A stretch of DNA of 64,000 nt from contig NZ_JACGXA010000001.1 of the NCBI RefSeq assembly GCF_014138045.1, positions 2,713,001 to 2,777,000 of the forward strand. Direction: 5' to 3'. The notes below the pieces were generated by a model, which was given only the letters and a program-made list of their open reading frames with translations, was not told the DNA's origin and ran no database searches. Each line of letters starts with the position of its first letter. Positions within the stretch are counted from its first letter, which is position 1. Positions 7,864 to 17,047 of this stretch are shown here, one piece after another. This DNA is from Nocardioides ginsengisegetis. GTDB taxonomy: Bacteria; Actinomycetota; Actinomycetes; Propionibacteriales; Nocardioidaceae. The position numbers and the translations under genes were made by a program.

Positions 7864-8739
7864 TCAGGCAGGTGCCGGCTGGAGGGCGGCTTCGAGCGCC
7901 GCCCGGTGCTCCGGGCTCGGCTCCGTCGAGCCCTGGGTCTCGCGGTCGAAGAAGACCAGGACCACCCGGCAGCGGGACAGGACGAGGTCGCCGTCGCAGA
8001 TCTCGGAGTCGATCGTCAGGGAGCGCTCGCCCACCCGCGAGATCCAGGTCCACGCGTCGTACGGCTCCGGCCGGAAGAGGATCGGGACCTTGTAGTCGAC
8101 ATCGGTCTGCGCCACCACGACCTCGGGCGTCGGACCGTCGAGGTCCCGCCAGAGGCGGGCGTTGAGGAGGATACGGGCCTCCTGGAAGTACTCGAAGTAC
8201 TTCACGTTGTTGACGTGACCGTAGACGTCCACGTCGGAGAACCGGACGTGGACGGGGTAGTGCCCGACCTTCTCGTGCCGGGCGGGGTCGATGGAGTAGC
8301 GCGGGCGGCGCTCCTCGGGCTCCAGGAAGTGCGCGAGCGTGTCGCGCTCGACGTCGGTGAGCCGGCGGGGCCGCTCCGTGGCGAAGACGTACGGCGTGAG
8401 CAGGGTCGTGGCCCGCAGGTAGACCCGGCGCCCACCCTCGACCTCGGGGTCCTCGTGGAAGATCTCGTAGGCCATCGTGAAGGACGCGGCCCGGATCTCG
8501 GTGACCCAGCACTCGATCCGCACCGGCGCGAACCGGAAGGTCAGGGGCGCGCGGTAGGTGACCTCGTGCCGGACCACCACGACCCCGTCGGTGAGCTCCG
8601 CACTCGTCGCGGCAGGGCCGTGGGTGCGCAGCATGTCGACCCGGGCCTCCTGGAGGTAGTCGACGTAGACGACGTTGTTGACGTGACCGAGGAGGTCCAT
8701 GTCGGCCCAGCGCATGGGGCACTCGTAGACGTGGCGCAC
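7864..8739 (-). CDS. Tandem hotdog-fold acyl-CoA thioesterase (4HBT x2)
   Basis: A 291-residue protein made of two hotdog domains. Each starts with the 4HBT signature: RWADMDLLGHVNNVVYVDYL near residue 10 and RFSDVDVYGHVNNVKYFEYF near residue 166. Both catalytic Asp positions and both GHVNN motifs are retained, so both halves may be active. It would hydrolyse acyl-CoA thioesters in the cytosol. M. tuberculosis Rv2475c is the positional counterpart. GTG 8739 is preceded by CAGCAT six bases upstream, a leaderless pattern. The substrate chain length cannot be read from sequence. Confidence 0.88.
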   Translation of the reverse strand: MRHVYECPMRWADMDLLGHVNNVVYVDYLQEARVDMLRTHGPAATSAELTDGVVVVRHEVTYRAPLTFRFAPVRIECWVTEIRAASFTMAYEIFHEDPEVEGGRRVYLRATTLLTPYVFATERPRRLTDVERDTLAHFLEPEERRPRYSIDPARHEKVGHYPVHVRFSDVDVYGHVNNVKYFEYFQEARILLNARLWRDLDGPTPEVVVAQTDVDYKVPILFRPEPYDAWTWISRVGERSLTIDSEICDGDLVLSRCRVVLVFFDRETQGSTEPSPEHRAALEAALQPAPA

Positions 8740-8776
8740 GCCCCGATGCTGTCAGACCGGGGCGGTCGGGTCGGGA

Positions 8777-8962
8777 TCAGTGCGTGTGGGCGAGACCGCC
8801 GTAGTAGCTGCGGACCGTCTGCTGCCGGGCGACCCGGACGCTGCGGTTGCTGAGGACGAACTCGGCGACGGAGCCGATCGCGAGGGCGGCGCCGAGGACG
8901 GCGACGACGTAGAAGCCGATCATCCACGCGGCGAGGGTGGTGGGGTCGAAGCTGGCGGCCAT
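8777..8962 (-). CDS. 61-residue single-pass membrane protein under TetR operators
   Basis: A small protein with one transmembrane helix (about residues 12-36, MIGFYVVAVLGAALAIGSVAEFV) and a basic C-terminus (SNRSVRVARQQTVRSYYGGL). ATG 8962 has AAAGGAA five bases upstream. Its leader contains two TetR-type palindromes, shared with the divergent tetR gene, so it is the probable regulated target. No family is recognised. Similar micro-proteins often attach to or modulate transporters, but no transporter is adjacent. Confidence 0.65.
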   Translation of the reverse strand: MAASFDPTTLAAWMIGFYVVAVLGAALAIGSVAEFVLSNRSVRVARQQTVRSYYGGLAHTH

Positions 8963-8972
8963 GACGATTCCT

Positions 8973-9004
8973 TTCTACACATGTAGAATCTCTACATCTG
9001 TAGA
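8973..9004. promoter_or_regulatory. Two tandem TetR-type operators
   Basis: TTCTACACATGTAGAA (8973-8988) and TCTACATCTGTAGA (8991-9004) are both inverted repeats of TCTACA/TGTAGA, with centres 17 bp apart. They sit between the divergent tetR gene and the 61-residue membrane-protein gene, at the expected promoter position. Confidence 0.8.
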
Positions 9005-9076
9005 AAGTACGCCCCTCGCGGCAGCGGCGCAAGCCGGCGGGTAGTGTCGCGGGTCACCATCCTCGGAAGGGTCCGC

Positions 9077-9682
9077 ATGTCCCCGTCTCCCCCGGTCACC
9101 ACCGACCTGAGCCCCCGGCGGCGCCAGCTGCTGGACGCCGGGCTCCAGGTGGTCGCCGACGAGGGCCTGCGCGGACTCACCCACCGTGCGGTCGACCGGC
9201 AGGCGGGGCTCCCCGAGGGCAGCTGCTCGGCGTACCTCCGGACCCGCAAGGCGCTCCTGGTGGCCCTCACGGAGTACGTCGCCTCGTCGCTCGCCGGCGA
9301 CGTCGACGCGCTCGCCCGGGACCTGCAGGGCTGCCCGGGCGAGTCCGACCGCGCGGTCCAGCTGACGAGGCGGCTCTTCCAGCGGTGGGTGGAGGAGCGT
9401 GAGCTGCTGCTGGCCAAGCTGGAGCTCTCCCTGGAGGCCTCGCGCGACCCCGAGCTCGCCGAGCTGATGGCGACGTGGCGCAGCCGGCTGGTCGACGTCG
9501 TCGACGGCATCATGGCCGCGCAGGGCAAGGAGCACAGCGCGGAGCGGGCCGAGACCCTCGTGTCCTCCTTCGACGGCATCCTCTTCGCCGCCCTGCTCAA
9601 GCCACGCACGGCGCGCAAGGACTTCCTCGCCCGCTCGTTGCAGCTGCTGATGACCTCGATGGCCGCCCCCGGCCAGGGGTGA
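9077..9682 (+). CDS. TetR family transcriptional repressor
   Basis: A 201-residue TetR-like protein. The N-terminal helix-turn-helix (RRQLLDAGLQVVADEGLRGLTHRAVDRQAGLPEGSCSAYLRTRKALLVAL) is followed by an all-helical ligand-binding domain. ATG 9077 is chosen over GTG 9044 because GGAAGG sits six bases upstream. It probably represses itself and the divergent 61-residue membrane protein through the two TCTACA palindromes between them. The inducer is unknown; the thiolase downstream (81-bp gap) may or may not be in the regulon. Confidence 0.9.
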   Translation: MSPSPPVTTDLSPRRRQLLDAGLQVVADEGLRGLTHRAVDRQAGLPEGSCSAYLRTRKALLVALTEYVASSLAGDVDALARDLQGCPGESDRAVQLTRRLFQRWVEERELLLAKLELSLEASRDPELAELMATWRSRLVDVVDGIMAAQGKEHSAERAETLVSSFDGILFAALLKPRTARKDFLARSLQLLMTSMAAPGQG

Positions 9683-9762
9683 CGGACGCCTCGCCCACGG
9701 GCCCGCGCGACGGTCTAGGGTTGCTGGCGCCCGCGTCCCGCACCCCCTGATCGGAGAGTTCC

Positions 9763-10980
9763 ATGCCCGAGGCCGTCATCGTCTCCGCCGCCCGCACCCC
9801 CATCGGCCGCGCGAACAAGGGGTCGCTCAAGGACCTGCGTCCCGACGACCTCAGCGCCTTCATCATCAAGACGGCGCTCGAGAAGATCCCGGGCCTGGAC
9901 CCCAACACCGTCGACGACCTCTACCTCGGGTGCGGCCTGCCGGGTGGTGAGTCCGGCAACAACATGGGCCGGATCGTGAACGTCCTCAACGGCATGGACG
10001 AGGTGCCCGGCGCCACCATCACCCGCTACTGCGCCTCCTCGGTGCAGACGACGCGGATGGCCTTCCACGCCATCAAGGCCGGCGAGGGCGACGTCTTCAT
10101 CTCCGCGGGCGTGGAGACCGTGTCCCGCTTCGCCAAGGGCACCTCCGACCACTGGCCCGACACCCAGAACCCCCTCTTCGCCGACGCCAAGGCGCGCACC
10201 GACAAGACCGCCGAGGGCGGCGTCGACTGGCACGACCCGCGCGAGGACGGCCTGCTCCCCGACGCCTACATCGCCATGGGCCAGACCGCCGAGAACGTCG
10301 CCAAGCTGCGCGGCCTCTCGCGCCAGGAGCTCGACGAGTTCGGCGTCCGCTCCCAGAACCTCGCCGAGAAGGCGATCAACGACGGCTTCTGGGCCCGCGA
10401 GATCACCCCGGTCACCACCCCCGACGGCACGGTCGTCAGCACCGACGACGGTCCGCGCGCGGGCGTCACCTACGACGCAATCAAGGACCTCAAGCCGGTC
10501 TTCCGTCCCGACGGCGTCGTCACCGCCGGCAACTGCTGCGCCCTCAACGACGGCGCCGCGGCCGTGGTCATCATGTCCGACACCAAGGCGGCCGAGCTCG
10601 GCCTGACCCCGCTCGCCCGGATCGTCTCCACCGGCGTCAGCGGCCTGTCCCCCGAGATCATGGGCCTCGGCCCGGTCGAGGCCACCAAGCGCGCGCTCAA
10701 GCACGCCGGCATGAGCATCGGCGACATCGATCTGGTCGAGATCAACGAGGCCTTCGCCGCCCAGGTCGTCCCGTCCTACCAGGACCTCGGCATCGACATC
10801 GACCGCCTCAACGTCAACGGCGGCGCCATCGCCGTGGGCCACCCCTTCGGCATGACCGGCGCCCGCCTGCAGAACACGATGCTCAATTCGCTGGAGTGGC
10901 ACGACAAGAGCACCGGCCTGATCACGATGTGCGTCGGCGGCGGCCAGGGCATGGCGCTGATCCTCGAGCGCATCGGCTGA
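9763..10980 (+). CDS. fadA: Acetyl-CoA C-acyltransferase (thiolase)
   Basis: A 405-residue degradative-type thiolase, the last step of fatty-acid beta-oxidation. The acyl-accepting Cys90 is in [10 protein letters not shown]. The C-terminal catalytic motifs are [17 protein letters not shown] and a second cysteine in CVGGGQG. Length and motif order are standard. GGAGAG four bases before ATG 9763 supports the start. No partner fadB or acyl-CoA dehydrogenase is adjacent. The exact paralogue cannot be resolved from sequence alone. Confidence 0.9.
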   Translation: MPEAVIVSAARTPIGRANKGSLKDLRPDDLSAFIIKTALEKIPGLDPNTVDDLYLGCGLPGGESGNNMGRIVNVLNGMDEVPGATITRYCASSVQTTRMAFHAIKAGEGDVFISAGVETVSRFAKGTSDHWPDTQNPLFADAKARTDKTAEGGVDWHDPREDGLLPDAYIAMGQTAENVAKLRGLSRQELDEFGVRSQNLAEKAINDGFWAREITPVTTPDGTVVSTDDGPRAGVTYDAIKDLKPVFRPDGVVTAGNCCALNDGAAAVVIMSDTKAAELGLTPLARIVSTGVSGLSPEIMGLGPVEATKRALKHAGMSIGDIDLVEINEAFAAQVVPSYQDLGIDIDRLNVNGGAIAVGHPFGMTGARLQNTMLNSLEWHDKSTGLITMCVGGGQGMALILERIG

Positions 10981-11027
10981 ACCCCGGATACGCGCGGCGG
11001 GGCGGGCCCACGCAATACGCTGGGCCC

Positions 11028-11519
11028 ATGACTGACGTTCCCCGCCTGGCGCGCTGGCTCGACACCGAGCAGCAGCGGTCGTGGCGAGGGCTGGTCATGG
11101 GCACCACCCTGCTCTTCGACCGGCTCGACGACGACCTCCGCCGGGAGTTCGACATCTCCCTCGTGGAGTACGAGATCCTCGTCCGGCTCTCCGAGTGCGA
11201 CGGCCGCAAGCTGCGGATGGCGCAGCTCGCCGACGCCCTGGCCCACAGCCGGTCCCGGGTGACCCACACGGTCACCCGGATGGAGCGCGCCGGGCTGGTC
11301 ACCCGCTCGGTCTCGCCCGAGGACGGTCGCGGCATCCTGTGCTCGATGACCGACAAGGGGTACTCGCTCCTGCGCCGGATGGCGCCGGTGCACGTCAACG
11401 GCGTGCGTGACCACCTCGTCGACATCGTCGACCCCGCGGACCTCGAAGCGCTCGGCCGGGTGATGAACGCCGTCGCCGACCACCTGGTCGCCGACCATCC
11501 CGAGATGGAGATCCGCTGA
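11028..11519 (+). CDS. MarR family transcriptional regulator
   Basis: A 163-residue winged-helix protein. The recognition region [33 protein letters not shown] and wing [21 protein letters not shown] are typical of MarR. ATG 11028 has TACGCT exactly six bases upstream and no Shine-Dalgarno, a leaderless signature. It follows the thiolase at a 47-bp gap and ends directly before a nested inverted repeat shared with ettA. The ligand and targets are unknown. Confidence 0.9.
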   Translation: MTDVPRLARWLDTEQQRSWRGLVMGTTLLFDRLDDDLRREFDISLVEYEILVRLSECDGRKLRMAQLADALAHSRSRVTHTVTRMERAGLVTRSVSPEDGRGILCSMTDKGYSLLRRMAPVHVNGVRDHLVDIVDPADLEALGRVMNAVADHLVADHPEMEIR

Positions 11520-11520
11520 C

Positions 11521-11631
11521 CGAGAGGGCACTCCCCGGCACTCCCGAACGGCCGAGAGGGCACTTTCCGGAACTTCGAGTTCCGGAAAGTGCCCTCTCGC
11601 ACGTCTGAGAGTGCCGGGGAGTGCCCTCTCG
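11521..11631. repeat. Nested double inverted repeat (four copies of CGAGAGGGCACT)
   Basis: An outer perfect 23-bp inverted repeat (11521-11543 with 11609-11631) encloses an inner perfect 22-bp one (11553-11574 with 11578-11599, loop TCG). All four arms begin or end with CGAGAGGGCACT or its complement. It fills almost the whole gap between convergent marR and ettA and can form two nested hairpins. It probably terminates both genes, and may be a dispersed palindromic element. Confidence 0.9.
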
Positions 11632-11634
11632 CGA

Positions 11635-13317
<1,683 letters not shown>

Positions 13318-13426
13318 GGGTCAGGAGCCTACGGGGGAAGCGGCGTGAGACCGATTCCGGGGTCACGGCGTCCTTGATGCGTGGGACCCCCCACACACGG
13401 ACGACCGATCGGGACGGGGAGGCAGC

Positions 13427-13954
13427 GTGCGGCGCTCGGAGAGGTACGACGCGGAGTTCGCGGAGTTCGTGGCCGCGAGGTCCACGCAGCTGCACCGCAC
13501 CGCCTACCTGCTGACCACCTCGTCCCACGGGGCCGAGGACCTCGTCCAGACGACGCTGGCCAAGGCCTACGCGTCGTGGTGGCGGGTGCGGGCCGCCGGC
13601 GACCCCGTCGCCTACGTGCACGGGATGCTGACCAAGTCGTTCCTCTCGGACCGCCGACGGCGCAGCAGTGGCGAGCTGCCGGTCGCCGAGACCCCCGAGC
13701 GCCCGGACCACCAGCCCGACCCGGTCGACCGGCTCGCGCTGCTCGCCGCTCTCGCGACCCTGGCGCCGCTGGACCGGGCCGTGGTCGTGCTCCGCTTCTG
13801 GGAGGACCGCTCGGTCGGCCGGACCGCCGCCGACCTCGGCCTCACCGAGGCGGCGGTCAAGAACCGCAGCCTCCGCGCGCTCCGCTCCCTACGGCAGCAG
13901 CTCGACGACGACGTCCTGGCCGCACCGGCCGACACCGATCGGAGGACCCGATGA
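13427..13954 (+). CDS. ECF RNA polymerase sigma factor, SigE-type
   Basis: A 175-residue ECF sigma factor. Region 2 is HRTAYLLTTSSHGAEDLVQTTLAKAYASWW, and region 4 is LAPLDRAVVVLRFWEDRSVGRTAADLGLTEAAVKNRSLRAL. GTG 13427 is preceded by GGGGAGG. The last four bases (ATGA) overlap the next gene, which encodes a membrane-anchored protein, the usual sigma/anti-sigma layout. The stimulus is unknown. Confidence 0.9.
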   Translation: MRRSERYDAEFAEFVAARSTQLHRTAYLLTTSSHGAEDLVQTTLAKAYASWWRVRAAGDPVAYVHGMLTKSFLSDRRRRSSGELPVAETPERPDHQPDPVDRLALLAALATLAPLDRAVVVLRFWEDRSVGRTAADLGLTEAAVKNRSLRALRSLRQQLDDDVLAAPADTDRRTR

Positions 13955-14739
13955 CCGATGTACTGCCCCACGAGGCCGACGCGCTCCGCACCCTGATGGA
14001 GCGCTCACTCGACGACGTGCACGCCGCGCCCGACCTCCTCGAGCCCGTGCGCACCCGGGGGCGCCGCCTCCGCCGTCGGCGCCGCGCTGCCGGCGGCGCG
14101 CTGGGCCTGGCTGCCGCGGTCGCGATCACGGCCGTCTGGCTGCCGGCCACCAGCGGCGACGACAGCCCGGGGATCGCGACCGACCCGCCGAGCCCGTCGA
14201 GCACCGGGTGGTGGGACTCCCCGGCCGACGCGATGCTGATCCGGCTGCGCAGCCTGCTGCCGGACTCGGTCGGGGTCGCCGACGTCCAGCTCGCCCCACC
14301 GGACCGCGCACCCGGGGAGCCCGACGTGTCCACCGGGTGGGTACGGGTGGTCCTCAAGTCGTCGCCCGACGCCCGTGGCGGGCTGGAGGTCATGCTCTAC
14401 CCGCCCACGGCCTTCCCGACTCCCGGCCCGGGCGAACCGGCCCTCGAGCCCTCGCTGCGGGACCGGATCACCTGCCCCGGCGACCTCCGCTCCCCCGACA
14501 CCTGCCAGGAGCTGCGCGACGCGGGTGGCCGGCTCTACGGCCGGATCGTGGAGAACCGCACCGGCGAGCTGGTCTACCGCGAGGCGGCGATCACCGTCGA
14601 CGGCGGACTCGTCTACGTCGCCGAGGCCAACTCCACAGCGGAGAAGTGGGGGGCCGGCACGCCGGTCTCGGCCGACCTGCCGCCGCTCACGATGGCCGAC
14701 CTGCAGGCAGTCGCGATGGGCGGCTGGGAACGCGGCTGA
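13951..14739 (+). CDS. Membrane-anchored protein coupled to the sigma factor (putative anti-sigma)
   Basis: A 262-residue protein. It has a short cytoplasmic N-terminus with a basic stretch (RTRGRRLRRRRR), one transmembrane helix (about residues 48-66, GALGLAAAVAITAVWLP) and an extracytoplasmic region of about 190 residues with a cysteine pair (RITCPGDLRSPDTCQEL). GGAGG precedes the ATG, and the ATGA overlap couples it to the sigma factor. No zinc anti-sigma motif (HxxxCxxC) is visible, so an anti-sigma role is inferred from position only. Confidence 0.75.
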   Translation: MTDVLPHEADALRTLMERSLDDVHAAPDLLEPVRTRGRRLRRRRRAAGGALGLAAAVAITAVWLPATSGDDSPGIATDPPSPSSTGWWDSPADAMLIRLRSLLPDSVGVADVQLAPPDRAPGEPDVSTGWVRVVLKSSPDARGGLEVMLYPPTAFPTPGPGEPALEPSLRDRITCPGDLRSPDTCQELRDAGGRLYGRIVENRTGELVYREAAITVDGGLVYVAEANSTAEKWGAGTPVSADLPPLTMADLQAVAMGGWERG

Positions 14740-14760
14740 CCCCGCCGACCGGCGGGGTCA
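14737..14760. terminator. Bidirectional terminator built from both stop codons
   Basis: TGACCCCGCC (14737-14746) pairs perfectly with GGCGGGGTCA (14751-14760) around GACC. The first TGA is the stop of the plus-strand gene, and the terminal TCA is the complement of the stop of ssb. Confidence 0.75.
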
Positions 14761-15210
14761 GGCGGCCACCTCCTCGTCCCGCTCCGGAGTCGCGAAGGGC
14801 GGCGGCTCCGCCACGGCGGTCGTGGTCTCCTCGGTGGCCTGCGGACGAGGTGCGTGCACCTTGGTGAAGTGGGTCGTCCCGCGGTTGAGGTCGTGGCCGA
14901 CCGCGATGGCGTCGATCTCGAAGGACGTCATCTCGACGCCGGCCGAGCTGACCCACGTGGAGGCGTTGAGCCGGCCGTGGACGACGACCGGGTCACCACG
15001 GCGCAGCGAGGCCGCGCAGTGCTCGCCGAGGGCGCGCCACGCGTTGACGGTGAACCACTGGGTGGTGGCGTCGCCCCACTCCCCGGTGGCGCGGTTGAGC
15101 CGGCGCGGCGTGCAGGCCAGGCGAAAGCTCGCCACGACCGCGTCGCCCGCCTGGCGGGTGCGCACGTCGGCGCCGAGCCAGCCCTGGACGGTGATCTGGG
15201 ATTCGTTCAT
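14758..15210 (-). CDS. ssb: Single-stranded DNA-binding protein (accessory SSB)
   Basis: A 150-residue OB-fold SSB (QITVQGWLGADVRTR, FRLACTPRRLNRATGEW, WFTVNAWRALGEHCAASLRRGDPVVVHGRL) with a Pro/Thr/Glu-rich C-terminus. The tail ends EEVAA and lacks the acidic DDDxPF tip used by replicative SSBs for partner binding. It therefore resembles the paralogue M. tuberculosis Rv2478c (SsbB) that sits beside ettA. AAGGAG precedes ATG 15210. It is likely an accessory repair or stress SSB. Confidence 0.88.
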   Translation of the reverse strand: MNESQITVQGWLGADVRTRQAGDAVVASFRLACTPRRLNRATGEWGDATTQWFTVNAWRALGEHCAASLRRGDPVVVHGRLNASTWVSSAGVEMTSFEIDAIAVGHDLNRGTTHFTKVHAPRPQATEETTTAVAEPPPFATPERDEEVAA

Positions 15211-15336
15211 CGGTGTCTCCTTGTCTCGATCCGGGTGATCGGTTCGAGACTCGGTGGCAGCGCCGACGACCCCGGACGGCTCCCCCAGGACCTGGGGAAG
15301 GGCGCGACCGCGGGTCGTCCTGTGGACGACAGGTGG

Positions 15337-16992
15337 CTAGCGGAGCGCCTGGCCCAGGCCCTCGCGGACCGTGGTGTAGGCGGTCAGCTCGGCCTCGACC
15401 GGGTCGACGACCAGCTCCTGGGCGACGGTGCGCACCGCCTCCCGCAGTCGGGCGTCCGCCCGCCGGGCACGCCGCCGGGCGGTCGCCCGCACGAGCAGGC
15501 GGCAGACGAGGGCGAGCACGATGCCCAGACCGATCCCGCCGAGCAGGAGCACGGTCGGCACGGGGAGGGGGCCGACGTCGGGAGTGCCCGGCGCGGACAT
15601 CTGGAGGTAGTCGAGGACCGCGAGCGTCCCGAGCCAGACGGCGCCGGCCAGCGCCGCGATGATGAGGAGCCACTGGAGCAGGCGCACGGCGCCGGCCCAG
15701 ACGGGCATCCGCGCCACCCCCAGCTCGGTGTCGGAGAGGGCGCCGTCGAGGCGGTCACCGAGGTCGGGGAGCCGCGCGACGGACGCGCGGCGCACGGACT
15801 CGGCCCACGGGCGGGCGAGCCCCTCGGAGACCTCGTCGGCGAGCATGCGGACCTCGGTGTCGACCCGGGCACGCTGGACCTGCGTGGTCTGCGGCATCGA
15901 CGTGCGCGACCGCCCGGTCAGCTGCTTGCCGTCGGCGCCGAGGTCGAGGTGCAGGCGCCTGAGGGGGTCGGGGCGGAGCCGGGACAGCCAGGACGTGACC
16001 GGCCACCCGGTGGCCCGGCCGGCCCGCAGCCGGGTCGAGCGCTCCACGGCGTCGACGACCGTCGGCACGCCGGCGGCCTCGGCGAAGGCGTCCTCGAGGG
16101 CGGCCACCCGCTCGCGCGGCAGGGCGCGGGTCCGGCCGGTGCCGCTGGCCTCCTGCATCCTCGAGGCGGCCGCCTTGAGGTCGGCCTCCAGGCGCGCACG
16201 GGTCATCTTCTTGGCCGAGACCCGCTGCTGGATCTCGCCCCGCAGGTCATCCAGGCCGATGCCCTCACGGGCGCTGATCGGGATCACCGGGACCTTCGGC
16301 AGGCCGTCGGCGTCGAGGAGGCGGCGTACGTCGTCGACCATGGACTGGCGACGGTCGGCCGGCACGGTGTCGATGTGGTTGAGCACGACGACCATCACGC
16401 CCTGGTGGGTCGCGAGCGGGGCGAGGTAGCGGTCGTGGATGGCGGCGTCGGCGTACTTCTGCGGGTCGAGCACCCACACGAGCAGGTCGGCGAGCTGGAC
16501 CAGCCGGTCGACCTCGAGGTGGTGGGCGACCTCGGTGGAGTCGTGGTCGGGCAGGTCGAGCAGGACCACGCCCTGCATCGCGTTGTCCTCGCGCTTGGTG
16601 TCCAGCATCGAGTCGCGGGTGGTCTGGTGGCGCGGCGGGATCCCCAGCCACTCGAGGAGCTCGTCGGCGCCCTCACGGCCCCACACGCAGGCTGTGGCCC
16701 ACGAGGTGGTGGGACGGCGTACGCCGACCGCCGAGAGCTCGAGTCCGGTGAGCGCGTTGAACGTCGAGGACTTGCCCGACCCGGTGGCGCCGGCGATCGC
16801 GACGACCGTGTGGTCGGCGGAGAGGCGGAGGCGGCCCGAGGCCCGGTCGACCACGGCGCGCGCATCGGCGACCGGCTCGTCGTCGAGGCGACCGCGCGCG
16901 GCTTCGGTGGCCCGGTCGAGCCCGTCGATGCGGACACCGATGTCGGTGCCTCGGGTGACCAGCTTCTTGGCACCCTCGAGCAAGGACGTCAT
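15337..16992 (-). CDS. Dynamin-like / YfjP-type GTPase with two transmembrane helices
   Basis: A 551-residue GTPase. The P-loop GATGSGKS is at 68-75, G3 DLPDHD at 146-151 and G4 NHID at 205-208. Coiled helices follow, then two transmembrane helices (about 428-450 and 470-492) and a basic helical tail. It is the distal member of a three-gene operon after a second dynamin-like GTPase and a PrsW-type protease. In Streptomyces, paired dynamin-like proteins stabilise FtsZ rings at septa, so a membrane-remodelling or division role is plausible but inferred. GGGGAG precedes ATG 16992. Confidence 0.8.
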   Translation of the reverse strand: MTSLLEGAKKLVTRGTDIGVRIDGLDRATEAARGRLDDEPVADARAVVDRASGRLRLSADHTVVAIAGATGSGKSSTFNALTGLELSAVGVRRPTTSWATACVWGREGADELLEWLGIPPRHQTTRDSMLDTKREDNAMQGVVLLDLPDHDSTEVAHHLEVDRLVQLADLLVWVLDPQKYADAAIHDRYLAPLATHQGVMVVVLNHIDTVPADRRQSMVDDVRRLLDADGLPKVPVIPISAREGIGLDDLRGEIQQRVSAKKMTRARLEADLKAAASRMQEASGTGRTRALPRERVAALEDAFAEAAGVPTVVDAVERSTRLRAGRATGWPVTSWLSRLRPDPLRRLHLDLGADGKQLTGRSRTSMPQTTQVQRARVDTEVRMLADEVSEGLARPWAESVRRASVARLPDLGDRLDGALSDTELGVARMPVWAGAVRLLQWLLIIAALAGAVWLGTLAVLDYLQMSAPGTPDVGPLPVPTVLLLGGIGLGIVLALVCRLLVRATARRRARRADARLREAVRTVAQELVVDPVEAELTAYTTVREGLGQALR

Positions 16993-17047
16993 CTTCTCCC
17001 CAGACCGCGGAACAACACTGCTGGGCCAACCCTATGCCGTCGGTCGG

